Positions 47,881 through 64,000 of a DNA stretch of 64,000 nt are shown here, in pieces. The notes under the pieces are model-generated. The model worked only from the letters and a program-made list of their open reading frames with translations, was not told the origin of the DNA and did not search any database. The DNA is from Phallusia fumigata (taxonomy: Eukaryota; Chordata; Ascidiacea; Phlebobranchia; Ascidiidae). The position numbers and the translations under genes are program-made. Each line of letters starts with the position of its first letter. The stretch's first letter is position 1. The stretch lies in the NCBI GenBank assembly GCA_008931825.1, contig QXVZ01006028.1, forward strand, positions 1-64,000, given 5' to 3'.

Positions 47881-48652
47881 CGCTTAGCGCAACGAAATCT
47901 CGTTTCGCGAAGAATTAAGCAACCGGACTTGAAATTTAAAAAAAGCAGATTGTGGCTCTTCAATGTAATACGGTAGCAGAGCACTGCAAGCCACCGTATT
48001 CTTGTGCATAAACTTGCAATCCATATTGGCTAGTTGAGTAAACGTCGGCCTCGTTTCTTGCCTGATATAATTTCTAAAAAAATGGGCTTATTTATTTCAA
48101 CCACTTTTTCTGTGAATTTATTTCTTCCTATTTGGTAATTTTTGTGATCAATATCTTGAACAAACTTGTATTTGCGTCATAGCGAAGCAGACATTTTTGC
48201 GAACAACATTTTCTCTCTTTGAACATGAAAATAATATCAAACACAAAAACCTGCGCATGTATCATAATTACGTGGAATTTAAGCAACCTGAAGCGGATAT
48301 TGTCTTAGATCGATTGCTTCATCCCAGCAGCGGAACGGCAAACTTACGAACAGGCGACAATGGCACTTTTTGTTGGGTCAAGAAAAATTTTGAAAAGGGG
48401 TTTTTCCAACTCTGCTGACATAAGAATCGGTTTAGTAGCACTTTGTGAACTAGATAAACGTTGTTTGAAACTTTTGTGGCTTCCAAATAGAACTTAAAAG
48501 TAAGTTTAAATGTTTGCACACTTATAAATATACACACCAGTATATAGAGCCCACCATCGCTGAATTGGAAAGGCAAAAACAAACGAGAACGTTTCGGGGG
48601 GTTTTGCAACTGACACATGTTAGGGGGGTTCGTGGGGGCAATGACGTATACA

Positions 48653-55367
<6,715 letters not shown>

Positions 55368-56491
55368 ACTGCACGCAACATAAATAAATGCCAACTGAAA
55401 TCGTTCGCAGACAGCCTAAACAAAAAGGTAAAACTAATTTCATGTAAAACTGCTTGTCGATTGTCGAGAAACTTGTCACTTTTACAAGTTGTTTTACTTT
55501 GACAAATAATTACACAAACTTGAACACAACAACACAAACTTGATTCTCGGTGACATAATGTAAAACTTTTAAGGCAGAATTTGAAAACTGCAACCGAATG
55601 ACCTTAAGTTTACGACTCACGTTCCACTACTTTGTAATCGTTAGACCATGACGATTATACAACGCGATAAACAATAACGCACACCTGCAAGTATATTAAA
55701 AAGGTTTGGTTTGGAGCACTTTCTGCTACTTATATGCTGCGTTTTAAGGAAACTCCTAAAGAATACAACAGATACTGTAATAGAATTTTAATTACTGCAA
55801 TTTTCGTGAAGATAAATGATATATTTGCCATCAATGCGGAAATATTAAAATAAAAACTCTACGGTAGGCGTTCAAATCGTTTAACTTGGTCACGTTCCCG
55901 GTTTTTTTAATTAGTCAGCGGCTGCAAATTTAGTTGCGCGTTTTTACAAATTAACTTGCAAAAAGCAGTAAGTATCTGTCCAAAACAGTAAACTATTTGA
56001 GTGTTCTTTCCTGAATATCCTTGAAGTTGAAACTGGATTTGGAGGTCAGTGTTTTCATGTTTTATGTCAAAACATGGTCAAAGTTATCACTGAAATCAGA
56101 AAAAATGAGGATTTGAACTTATTTGGAGTAAAAAGGTACCATAACTGTTGAATGAATAAGACTGTCGCGCGAAAACGTGTTGCTACATTATATTGTTGTG
56201 AACGAACGAATGGTTTGTTTATTTTATAAAGCCCCGAGTTTAGATATGCGAACTTATCTAACAAGTCAATCACATCACAATGGATTATAACAACAACACT
56301 AATGTTCGGTCATAATATCCCAACAGTAACGGATACAAGTGACAAGAATGTGGCGGTTTACATCGTCAAAATGCTAATGTAGTCGTTTTAGTAAGAATTG
56401 TAGCTCTTTGCTGTTAGAGAAGGTCAGTGGTTTGTTTTTCTAGTTTAAAGTAGGTGCAGCAATTGTAAGGTTTTGAAGCTATGAAGTGAAA
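55368..56491. promoter_or_regulatory. Shared 5' region of SDHA and the death-fold gene
   Basis: A 1.1-kb spacer between two divergent start codons. It is AT-rich, and no repeat or gene was recognised. A two-codon upstream ORF (ATG AAG TGA, 56481-56489) ends just before the ATG at 56492. Confidence 0.5.
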
Positions 56492-57965
56492 ATGGCCAAA
56501 AAATTCAAGTACATTAAAACCGCCGAAGAACGGGACGGTAAGAGCTTTCTTGCTTTTTGTGTAATTCTTCAACATATGAACTGATATATCCATAGGCTTA
56601 AATGTGCACACAGTAAGTGTGTTTTTTTCTCTGTTTTTCTGTAAGCTTATGTGTTTCTGGAAAGCTTTGTCTTTGCTTTGGCCTAGTTTAATCTCAATTG
56701 TTTCAGAGGTATTGTTGAGGCACATGATGAGATTAGCAGCACGGAACTGTCCTGATTCCGAAATACAACGTCTTACAACGAAACTGAAGATTCCCACTGA
56801 AGAAGTGCAGCATATATTCCTCGACGAAAGTTTTACCAGAAAACAGCAGATGATGCAACTTTTTACTGTCTGGAGAAAATTGTGAGCATATATCCGGTGT
56901 TTCTAAAACCCTTTCAGTCCTCGGACTATTTTTGCTTCAGCATAACGATTCGCGGACAAAATGGAAGTGAAAAATAGTTCACAATATTTAACAGTATGAC
57001 AACAAACATACTATCACATGACACGAACTTGATCAGTAGCTTATTAAAAACATAACTGCCAGAGAACTTGTACATAGTAATAAATTACGCTCTGATGATG
57101 ACAACAGCGATTGTCGAAACGTTTGCATTACAATGTATTCACTACACAGGGGCGTAGCCAAGGTGGAGCGAAAGGGGCCATGGCCTTTCCCAATTTTTTG
57201 AAATTGTGCATTGAGGTACGCTACTCCTGACGAAAATCGACAAGTTTCACGTTAAGTTAGATGACTTGGCCCCCCTAAAAATTTTGGGCTGGCTACGCTA
57301 TTGTCACTACATACAAGTTCTTTGCGATTTATAGTTTTTCTTAAGACTACAAACAATGCATCATTGCTGGAAGGTAGTGTAAATCATTATAGGGGGTCAC
57401 CAGTCAGAAAAGGTTGAGAACCATTGAACTAGAAGGGATTCTGCGTAACAAGCGGGGATAAAAAATCGTGAGTGATGAAAATTTTGAAGTGGATGGCGAT
57501 AAAAAAAATTTGTCGCGAGGTGGTCGGGGATTCACAAAACCTTTTACTGACTTAAGCATATGTCATAAGGTTGGCTTAAACGAAGGGCAACCTTTCGCAG
57601 TCAACGATGAAAAAATAATGTTACTTTCGTTTGTGGTCATTTACAATGACGTCACTTTGTTCTGATGTTATCAAAGTTTAAAGCTCGTGGTATCCGGCTT
57701 ATACGGATTCTACAAAACTATTTCAAAACATCAGACCACCCAAAACGTAAATTTTTACAAAGTATTTTAAAAGCTGAATAGAGTTGTTGTTGGTGTGACT
57801 AAAGGTGTTTTGCAAAAGCTACTTTTCCATTTTTACAGAAACGAAAGTATAACTGCGATTGAGGCTCAAGACAAACTTATGCACGCGATAGATTTGGTTG
57901 ATTTTCGGAAAGTTCTTTACAAGATGCGAGCCATGAAGATTTATGCCAAAGCTCCCAAACTTTAA
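56492..57965 (+). CDS. Small death-fold (death-domain-like) protein, 115 aa
   Basis: The three exons 56492-56537, 56707-56881 and 57839-57965 join in frame to 115 aa. The N-terminus is basic (MAKKFKYIKTAEERDE). Residues 17-104 show the spacing of a six-helix death-superfamily domain: VLLRHMMRLAARN, EIQRLTTKLKIP, EEVQHIFLDES, RKQQMMQLFTVWRKL with the characteristic Trp at 71, AQDKLMHAIDLVDFRKVLYKM. Nothing else is attached, so it would act as a small adaptor or decoy by homotypic binding. The family (death domain versus CARD/DED) is inferred from pattern only. The second intron (957 nt) carries a composite MITE. Polyadenylation signal AATAAA is at 57995. Confidence 0.75.
57045..57345. mobile_element. 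Family A MITE interrupted by a hAT-like MITE
   Basis: The left arm is aactgccagagaacttgtac (57054-). The centre is ctctgatgatgacaacagcg, then attgtcgaaacgtttg. The right arm is catacaagttctttgcg. The right part is split from the centre by the element at 57147-57303. Removing that element restores the family A order seen in the other copies. Confidence 0.8.
57147..57303. mobile_element. hAT-like MITE nested in a family A element
   Basis: A 157-bp element starting caggggcgtagccaaggt, with the inverted end gggctggctacgc near its right side. It is flanked by the perfect 8-bp duplication tcactaca (57139-57146 and 57304-57311). The 8-bp duplication supports hAT mobilisation. No coding sequence. 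Confidence 0.85.
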
Positions 57966-57994
57966 ATCCTTGTTGTACAAAAGAAAAAGTTGTA

Positions 57995-58000
57995 AATAAA
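57995..58000 (+). other. Polyadenylation signal of death-fold gene
   Basis: AATAAA 30 nt after the stop at 57963-57965, giving a very short 3' UTR. Confidence 0.7.
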
Positions 58001-58446
58001 GTTTTGTTAGGATTTTGTTATTATGCTCGTGTGTCACAAAAAAGTCATGTAATAAACCATTCACAGTTTTAGAACAATCTTTTGGGATTGTGCGTATGTT
58101 ACTTTGTGTGGCTGTCAGTGCACCAAAAGTGGTTTTAAACATATGTCTAACATCGTGCTATTACAGTCCACATACGTATTCCCTTATTGTTGTACTTTGT
58201 ATTTTGAGGTGACCGAAATATATAAGGATACTTTTTATGTTGTATTAGTTAAAAGTAATATCTGTTCTAATCAGAAAATATTTAAACATTAAGTCAAACA
58301 GCGGAAACAATCTTTTAACGCTAAACAAGATTTGACTTCTTTCAAGACATATTGGTAACCAGTTAAATATTTGTACTGCTCGTTTTTACAAGATTGTATA
58401 AAATTTAACTCTACACAAACCAGCTTCACATGCGCATAAAAATACA

Positions 58447-58452
58447 TTTATT
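58447..58452 (-). other. Polyadenylation signal of coiled-coil gene
   Basis: AATAAA on the minus strand begins 4 nt after the stop codon (58456-58458), implying an extremely short 3' UTR. Confidence 0.5.
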
Positions 58453-58455
58453 GAT

Positions 58456-61400
58456 TTACACTTGGTGGCGCAACTCCGATTCATTGGCGCGTGATCTTCG
58501 CTGCCGCAAAGGCTCCTCCACTTGTTGGTTAAGATCCTGCAACGAAACCTGTTTTCCAGAAGACAGAGTCTTTCCAATTCCGTACAGACTCTTGGCTGTC
58601 ATCATTTCTTGCTTGAGTCGCGTACTAGACCTAGAAACATCTTTTATAGAAGACCTATGTCTGCGATTTGGGCCAGTTTTTGGTCTTTCTGTTCTAAAAT
58701 GTTCTGTGCTGCCTTTATTTTGGCTGACGGACTGAGGGCGCGTCATCGAGAGACTGACGTCACTGCTGCTTGGTGACGTATCGCATGGGCTGACGTGGTT
58801 CTTGCACATGTTAACTAGCTCGCGTGAACTGTAGGAAGGTATTTCGTCTTGGTTCTGATCTAGACCAAGAAAGGCCAAAGTTTTGCGACGTTGGCGAAGT
58901 TCCCTCTTGCCAAGGTTATCTGGTGTTGTGCAATCTGTAAAAATATAGTATATTGTGGTTTACTGATATTTACAACTTCTCCGTTTAAGTTCCTTACTTT
59001 GGAAAACAATAAAGGCCAAGTCAAGAGTTCCCACGTGGGGGAATTACCCAATAGGGGATTTTAAATGAATTTTAGAGTCTAAAAAGTGTATCAGATGTAA
59101 GAGCTTATTTTCTCTTCTTAATATACTGATATTAAATACTACTTACGAACTAGGCTTTCTATGTGGTGGTATTTTAGCTTGGAATTCCCGGTTAAAGGTG
59201 TCCGTGGAATAAAAAAGGGAGAGAACCACTTAGTTGTCGTTAAAACCAACAACCACGTCCTCCATTTGTTCAACTCGAAAGTGTGTTTCACAAACACAAT
59301 TTGCAACAATTTTACTAAACATTTCTGTTTTCTTTTTTCTCTATAACCAGGACTCCTTGTGACACATGTTCAGCTGTTAGTCTTGGAAAACTTTTCTTTT
59401 TTCATTGAAAAACATGTAATCTTGTTTACAGGGCTATTTTCGACTTTTTTTGTTTAATGGCATTGAAGGAGTTCTTTTTGCTTCCTATACCCAAGTTTCT
59501 CTGTAACACACCACAATGTTTCACGGGGCCAGGACCTTTGTACTACTTACCTGGAGTGAAAGAGGACCTCCTCATAGCGTGTTGCAAATTCTTCCGTGCC
59601 GTGTTCAAGTCTTGACGGATGTCCATCTCCAAAGCTCTCGGTACGTCGCAGTAGACTTTCTTCATCATTTGTGACGAGCTTCGTCGTTGCATCGATGAGA
59701 GAGTCCTGCGACGCCTGCTAGATCTCACCATCGAATCGTCGCTGCATGATGGAAACAAAATCTTGTATTTGTGAAATTGAATTGTGCAGGTAGTCCTGTG
59801 GTTCCCAACCCTTTTTCATTCCGTTAACTACTTTAACCGGCATTTAAAGCTGAAACCTTCCCCCCCCACCGGAAATTTAGTTTGTGAAAGGTTCATTTAA
59901 GTTAGAATATATGTAGAAAAGAAACTAAAAGCTTTTGCAATATAAAAACTTTTTAATCTGTATAATTTATCACTACAAATTTATTTTTAAAATAAATTCC
60001 CCCTGTTGGGGAATCACCCCGATTGAGAACCACTGCAACAATCCCTTCATGGCGCTGCACAGTGAACAAACAAGTTTATGTGTATGGGGTACAACATGAA
60101 ACAGTTGTAGACAGATGTATAAGGTCATAAATCAGAAAAAAACTACGTTCATGAATCCACGGTTTGGACCAAACAAAATAAATGTATGACGTCAAAGCTT
60201 GGACCAACTAGAAATTTTATGTGACGTCATAACTAACGAAAGTGCGTTTTATGTGTATTAACCGTTATTAAATAGTTGTGATTTGGGGTACGCAAAAAAA
60301 GACAATTTCACCCAACATGTATTTCCCTAAAGGACATTGCCTTTAGTCTAAAAAAGACTTTACCGTAACCACTGCTTGCATTCGCTCTCAGGGGCTGTGC
60401 TGCATTTGGCCTTGACCGGGTCGCTGCTGTTTGTCGAAAAACGCCTCGCAAAGAATTTGGGGCTAAAATCAGCGTTTTCCGGAACTTTTGGCAAAATCTG
60501 GACGTTGCACAGCGGCACCGGGTGGTCGGTGTTTTGCTCGTCGATGTCGTCACTCTCGGCGCTAGGGAGTTCTTGACTTTGTGTGCTGGTGGGTTCAGCT
60601 TGGGAATCGCTGCTTGTTGTTGTATTGGAGCGTTCTAAACATCACCATACTTACAACATGTAACCGAACATAAATCTATACTAGCACAATGTTAGAGCAA
60701 ACAGAACAACATATGTTTAATGTAATAGTTGGCTCCTAATTGTGGTTACAACAACTTCAATCGTAATTTCAAAAAAACAAGTGTGTATAGATTTATACCT
60801 TATTTCAAAAATGAATAACAGCCACCTAATCGTTTGGAAAGATATGTAGACACAAGCGTAGGTTTACAAATACAGACGTGGACATGAAAATTAGTCAGAG
60901 AACTTGTATACAACTAATACATTTTATTGGCAAAGTTTCAACAACCGCTGTGGTCATCAGCAGTCCATGGGCTGAACTAATTTATTACAGACCTGTCCAT
61001 GCAGTTGAAACCCGAGAGACCGGTGGTGGCTTCGTCACAAGCATTATTGATCTCGTGTTCACTGACATTGCTTTACTTAGATCTGCAAGAGATAGAAACT
61101 GCTTGTAATAATTCCTTTTATTTATGTTGTACCAGTTTGCAGCGTTTACGTTACTAAACTTGTTTTTAATTTAAAGTTGAATCTAGGCTTGTCTTAAGGT
61201 ACGTTTTCGCCGGTTCAGACCAGATTGCACCATCAGATGTAACACATCATCGCATGCATATTAGCTGCTACTGCCAGGCATTGTATAAACTGAATTGTGA
61301 AGGCTCTTCTGGCAAATGTATTTTTGCGTACCGACGTATCGACGTCCTATTCTGGATATCTTCTTCAACTAACTACCCATTGGTTTTTAACAGGGAAGGA

Positions 61401-63823
61401 ATTCCTTTTATGAGTTAATGGGAGGAATTTCCACTTTATAATTAAGAAATTCATGGTAAGTGTAATACTTCTATTAAGGTAGACCAGTGGTTCCAAACCT
61501 TTTAATATTACTTTGTGTCACTTCTTGTCTAGTAGGGGAGGAATGAAAAGTAAAGAAGGTAATGAATAAAAAAATGGTTGGGAACCACTGATCTACTCTA
61601 ACCACTGTGAGGAGGACGACCTGAATAGGAAAGGAAAACGTCGAGGCACAAAAATACTTGCCAAAAGAGCCGCCATAAGTTTATCAAACTCGTACATTAT
61701 GTATCACCGCAACCCAGGTCGACAAATACATAAAGAAAAGTGTTCAAATCCAGCTACCATGGACTGTATCTTGTTCATCCAGTTCTCCATCTTCCTCATC
61801 AGCAGCAGGAGTTTCCTTGGATATCTGCTCCGCCGGGATCGTTCTAATGGATGAGGATTGCGAGAGGGCGCTGTTGCTAGGAGGAACAGGGTCCTCCTCT
61901 TTACTTGATGGTGGTCGTTTTGCGTCCACTTCCAAAGCACCTAGTGGAAGAGAATGGTGTCTATCTTTTCAGGGTTTGTTGCATTGGATTCTATTGTAAA
62001 CTGTTTTATTGAAGATTACTTTGTGATAAAACGTCGGGCCAATGCCAAGATTTATAGAACGCCCGAAATGCCTCAAAGAAAAAGTGTTTGGCCGTATTTT
62101 GGTCCTTTGACCAAAGAAAACCAAATAAACACTAAATATTAAATCCCAAATACCAGAGTTTAAAACCATCGCAAAAAACAGCCGTTTTCTACATTTCTCC
62201 TAAAATACTTTTTCAACCTTCAGCAATCAGTGTATTTCTTAAACCCCTTTGTAGCTCACCTTTCTTTTTAAGCGCAATCACAGCAAATCCAACCTGTCGG
62301 AAAATGGCCACAACCTGATTCCGACATTGCTGCACGGCGGAGTCAAACTCGCTCTTTGACTCTTTGTTCTCAGTTATGAACTGCTTCTTGCGCTGGATAT
62401 GCCAGAAACAAGCCTGCAGACCCGCTGAAAAATCACCATGTTTGTTTAAAAGGTTGAAGCAAATGAAAATAGTAAATATCTAAAGCAGTTGATTTTCAAA
62501 AGTTAAAACACAACTTCTACGTTTGTTGCCCCTGAAAAGGGCGCGTGATTCCTAAGGGGGTTTGAAATTTCAGGTTAAAACGAAACAGACTAGAAACGAC
62601 AGGTTGCGCTGAGATTTGAACCCGCCACCACAGCCGTTTTAGTGCGGATTAACTGATCTAAGCCGGTTCTGTATGTTCAGTTCACCGATACTCACACTGT
62701 TAAACTTAAATCTATTGAGTCTGTCTCATGCACTTAAAGTTTTAACCCATAGCACAATACCTGATTTGGGCGTGTTTTGACATTCAATGACATCTTTTCC
62801 AACCTTGTCAAGAACAATTTGATAACTGCAAAATGAAAAACGACTTTTTCTATCAAGTACCAAGATACCTTGAATACCGTTTCCTACGTGACTAATTTAA
62901 TTTTAAACTCACATATTAACAAGTTTTACTAACTTTGTATACTGTACGTAGCGCCGAACAAGCGCGACCCATCGCATTATGACGTAGGCGTTCCAGTGCC
63001 TTGTCACGTGGTTTATCCTGCTGAGGAGTCCCCGATCAATAAACTTCCTCTTCGATTGGGATGCTGACTCTTCGATCTGCCTCAGTGTCTTCACGTATCT
63101 CTCTGTGCCCGTAGTGCTTCTTGGAACTTGCTGCGAAATTTTTGGATTATTGTGAATGAGAATTCAGATTGGAGCAAAAAAAGTAAAGGTATTGTCGGCG
63201 AAAAGATCTAGTGTTTGTATCATAGTAATTTGAGCAGTGCAATGTAGAAATGACATTGCTTTTACAGAACTACTATTTTCAATTCAAACCTAATTTTTAC
63301 ACATGTATCTTAGTGCAGTGGTTTTCAAACATTTCGGGTTATTTGCATTATGCCCCCTCTCCCCCTTTAAAACTCACATGCAGGTCAATTTTTATATTTA
63401 TCATGTCACAATGCAGCAGTGCGTGTTGGTACCACATCTGTCGAACTCTAAGTTGCACAAAACGTACATTCTGAATATATCAGTTGTTATACGCGATACA
63501 TGTTCGACTAAGTGAGATTGCAAACGTTTCACGATCCCCTAAAAAACGCTTTACGAGCTCATAGAAAAAACACTGATTCAGATTATTACAGTTCGCCTTG
63601 CAAGTCAATCTAGCAGTCACGTGATATACTCTCCACCACTCACGTCCGAGCATGGTTGGTCGGTTGGCAGAGGTGCCACCTTCAAGTTTCGGTGATGGAC
63701 AGCGAGTGTGCCTTCGCCGTATTTGGGTTGTACTCGAGACTTGTTTGCAATCAAAGCGTTTTCCAAGCGATATCGGTTCACCTTCTCCTTTTCCAGCTGC
63801 TCCTCGGTCTCCGCTAGACGGCG
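58456..63823 (-). CDS. Unrecognised coiled-coil/basic protein, C-terminal 583 aa (5' end outside window)
   Basis: Eight exons in coding order are 63644-63823, 62913-63130, 62761-62825, 62260-62424, 61758-61940, 60364-60634, 59551-59741 and 58456-58934. They join in frame with no internal stop. The visible part opens in a coiled coil (RRLAETEEQLEKEKVNRYRL). A helical region rich in Arg/Trp/Tyr follows (RHWNAYVIMRWVALVRRYVQ), then another helical block (QRKKQFITENKESKSEFDSA, FRQVGFAVIALKKK). Next are an acidic, Ser/Pro-rich low-complexity linker, a Ser/Arg-rich segment (VRSSRRRRTLSSMQRRSSS) and a basic disordered tail ending ELRHQV. I do not recognise the family. The pattern suggests a cytoskeletal, centrosomal or ciliary scaffold, but that is inference only. 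More exons lie to the right. Confidence 0.82.
59040..59232. mobile_element. hAT-like MITE (family C), coiled-coil gene intron
   Basis: Shares agagcttatt, tcttcttaatatactgat and gtggaataaaaaaggg with the copy at 14290-14440. The right end is gggagagaaccactta. It lies in the intron 58935-59550. The left end is unclear. Confidence 0.6.
59794..60035. mobile_element. hAT-like MITE (family B), coiled-coil gene intron
   Basis: The left end is cctgtggttcccaacccttt and the right end is ccccgattgagaaccactg. It is about 240 bp and non-coding. The target duplication was not identified. Confidence 0.75.
60884..60990. mobile_element. Family A MITE, diverged copy in reverse orientation
   Basis: Contains agtcagagaacttgtataca, then agtttcaacaaccgctgtgg and tcatcagcag, the reverse complement of the family centre. 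The second arm was not found. Confidence 0.55.
61494..61591. mobile_element. Short hAT-like MITE (family B), coiled-coil gene intron
   Basis: About 98 bp from ccagtggttccaaacctttt to ggttgggaaccactg, with near-perfect inverted ends. The flanks (gtaga and tctac) are themselves complementary. This is the shortest copy in the window, apparently an internally deleted form. Confidence 0.8.
62601..62668 (-). mobile_element. tRNA-like sequence, probable SINE head or tRNA relic
   Basis: On the minus strand, cttagatcagttaat resembles an A box and gcgggttcaaatctcagcgc contains a B-box-like ggttcaaatct, at tRNA-like spacing. A stable cloverleaf could not be drawn by eye, so a tRNA-derived SINE fragment is more likely than a working tRNA. 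It lies in the intron 62425-62760. Confidence 0.5.
63312..63577. mobile_element. hAT-like MITE (family F), fuller copy
   Basis: Starts cagtggttttcaaacatttc and ends aaaaaacactgattcag. The internal gaatatatcagt and cccctaaaaaacgctttacg match 23990-24080. It lies in the intron between the coiled-coil exons 62913-63130 and 63644-63823. Confidence 0.65.
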
Positions 63824-64000
63824 CTGTGGGCATTAAGAAAAAAGGGCGTTTGACCGAATGGCTGGGGCCGAAATACTAGTAAAATGGTCTGTTTTTGACT
63901 TGGCGTGTACTTTTCTTGTACATTTTTATGTGTAGAAACACGTACACTGCTTTTTCCTTCTTCGTTTATTCGCATTAAAAAAGGAGGGCTTAAGGTACTT

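Larger units (their letters stand above)
47401..48652. other. Convergent 3' spacer between alpha and SDHA genes
   Basis: 1.25 kb holding the 3' UTRs of both genes and two hAT-like MITE copies (47540-47880). No further gene was recognised. Confidence 0.6.
57966..58455. other. Convergent 3' spacer
   Basis: 490 bp between the death-fold gene and the coiled-coil gene, holding both 3' ends. Nothing else was recognised. Confidence 0.6.

Overview
The window is nuclear DNA from a tunicate, most likely a Ciona species. The genes are split into many short exons with compact AT-rich introns. The proteins are closest to chordate families (polycystin-2, DPP4/FAP, GABA-A receptor beta and alpha, SDHA), and the introns carry many small terminal-inverted-repeat elements. 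No bacterial, viral or organellar genes were seen.

Layout, left to right: (1) polycystin-2 cation channel, minus strand, 3' end beyond the left edge (about 1-9163). (2) A DPP4/FAP-type S9B dipeptidyl peptidase, plus, 19 exons (10440-19714). (3) A GABA-A receptor beta-like subunit, minus, 11 exons (21040-36941). (4) A GABA-A receptor alpha-like subunit, plus, 13 exons (39054-47400), head-to-head with the beta gene. (5) Mitochondrial succinate dehydrogenase flavoprotein SDHA, minus, 14 exons (48653-55367). (6) A small single-domain death-fold protein, plus, 3 exons (56492-57965). (7) The 3' part of an unrecognised coiled-coil/basic protein, minus, 8 visible exons (58456-63823, continuing past the right edge). 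Neighbours alternate strand throughout, so each intergenic space is either a shared 5' region or a convergent 3' region. I rebuilt the exon chains by hand. The complete genes add up to whole codon numbers (815, 493, 518, 670 and 115 aa), which supports the splice calls.

Main points of interest: a tandemly duplicated exon pair in the extracellular TOP domain of polycystin-2, whose lengths force mutually exclusive splicing; a head-to-head GABA-A beta/alpha pair that repeats the vertebrate cluster orientation; pore and drug-site substitutions in the two subunits (alpha 6' Met and loop A Arg, beta 15' Ser and 17' Asn); a 115-aa death-fold protein; a GC-AG intron in the peptidase; several families of small hAT-like elements, including one inserted inside another with a clean 8-bp target duplication; and a recurring inverted-repeat element with a hammerhead-like core.

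The beta and alpha subunits probably co-assemble into a GABA-gated chloride channel. The other genes have no obvious functional link to each other.
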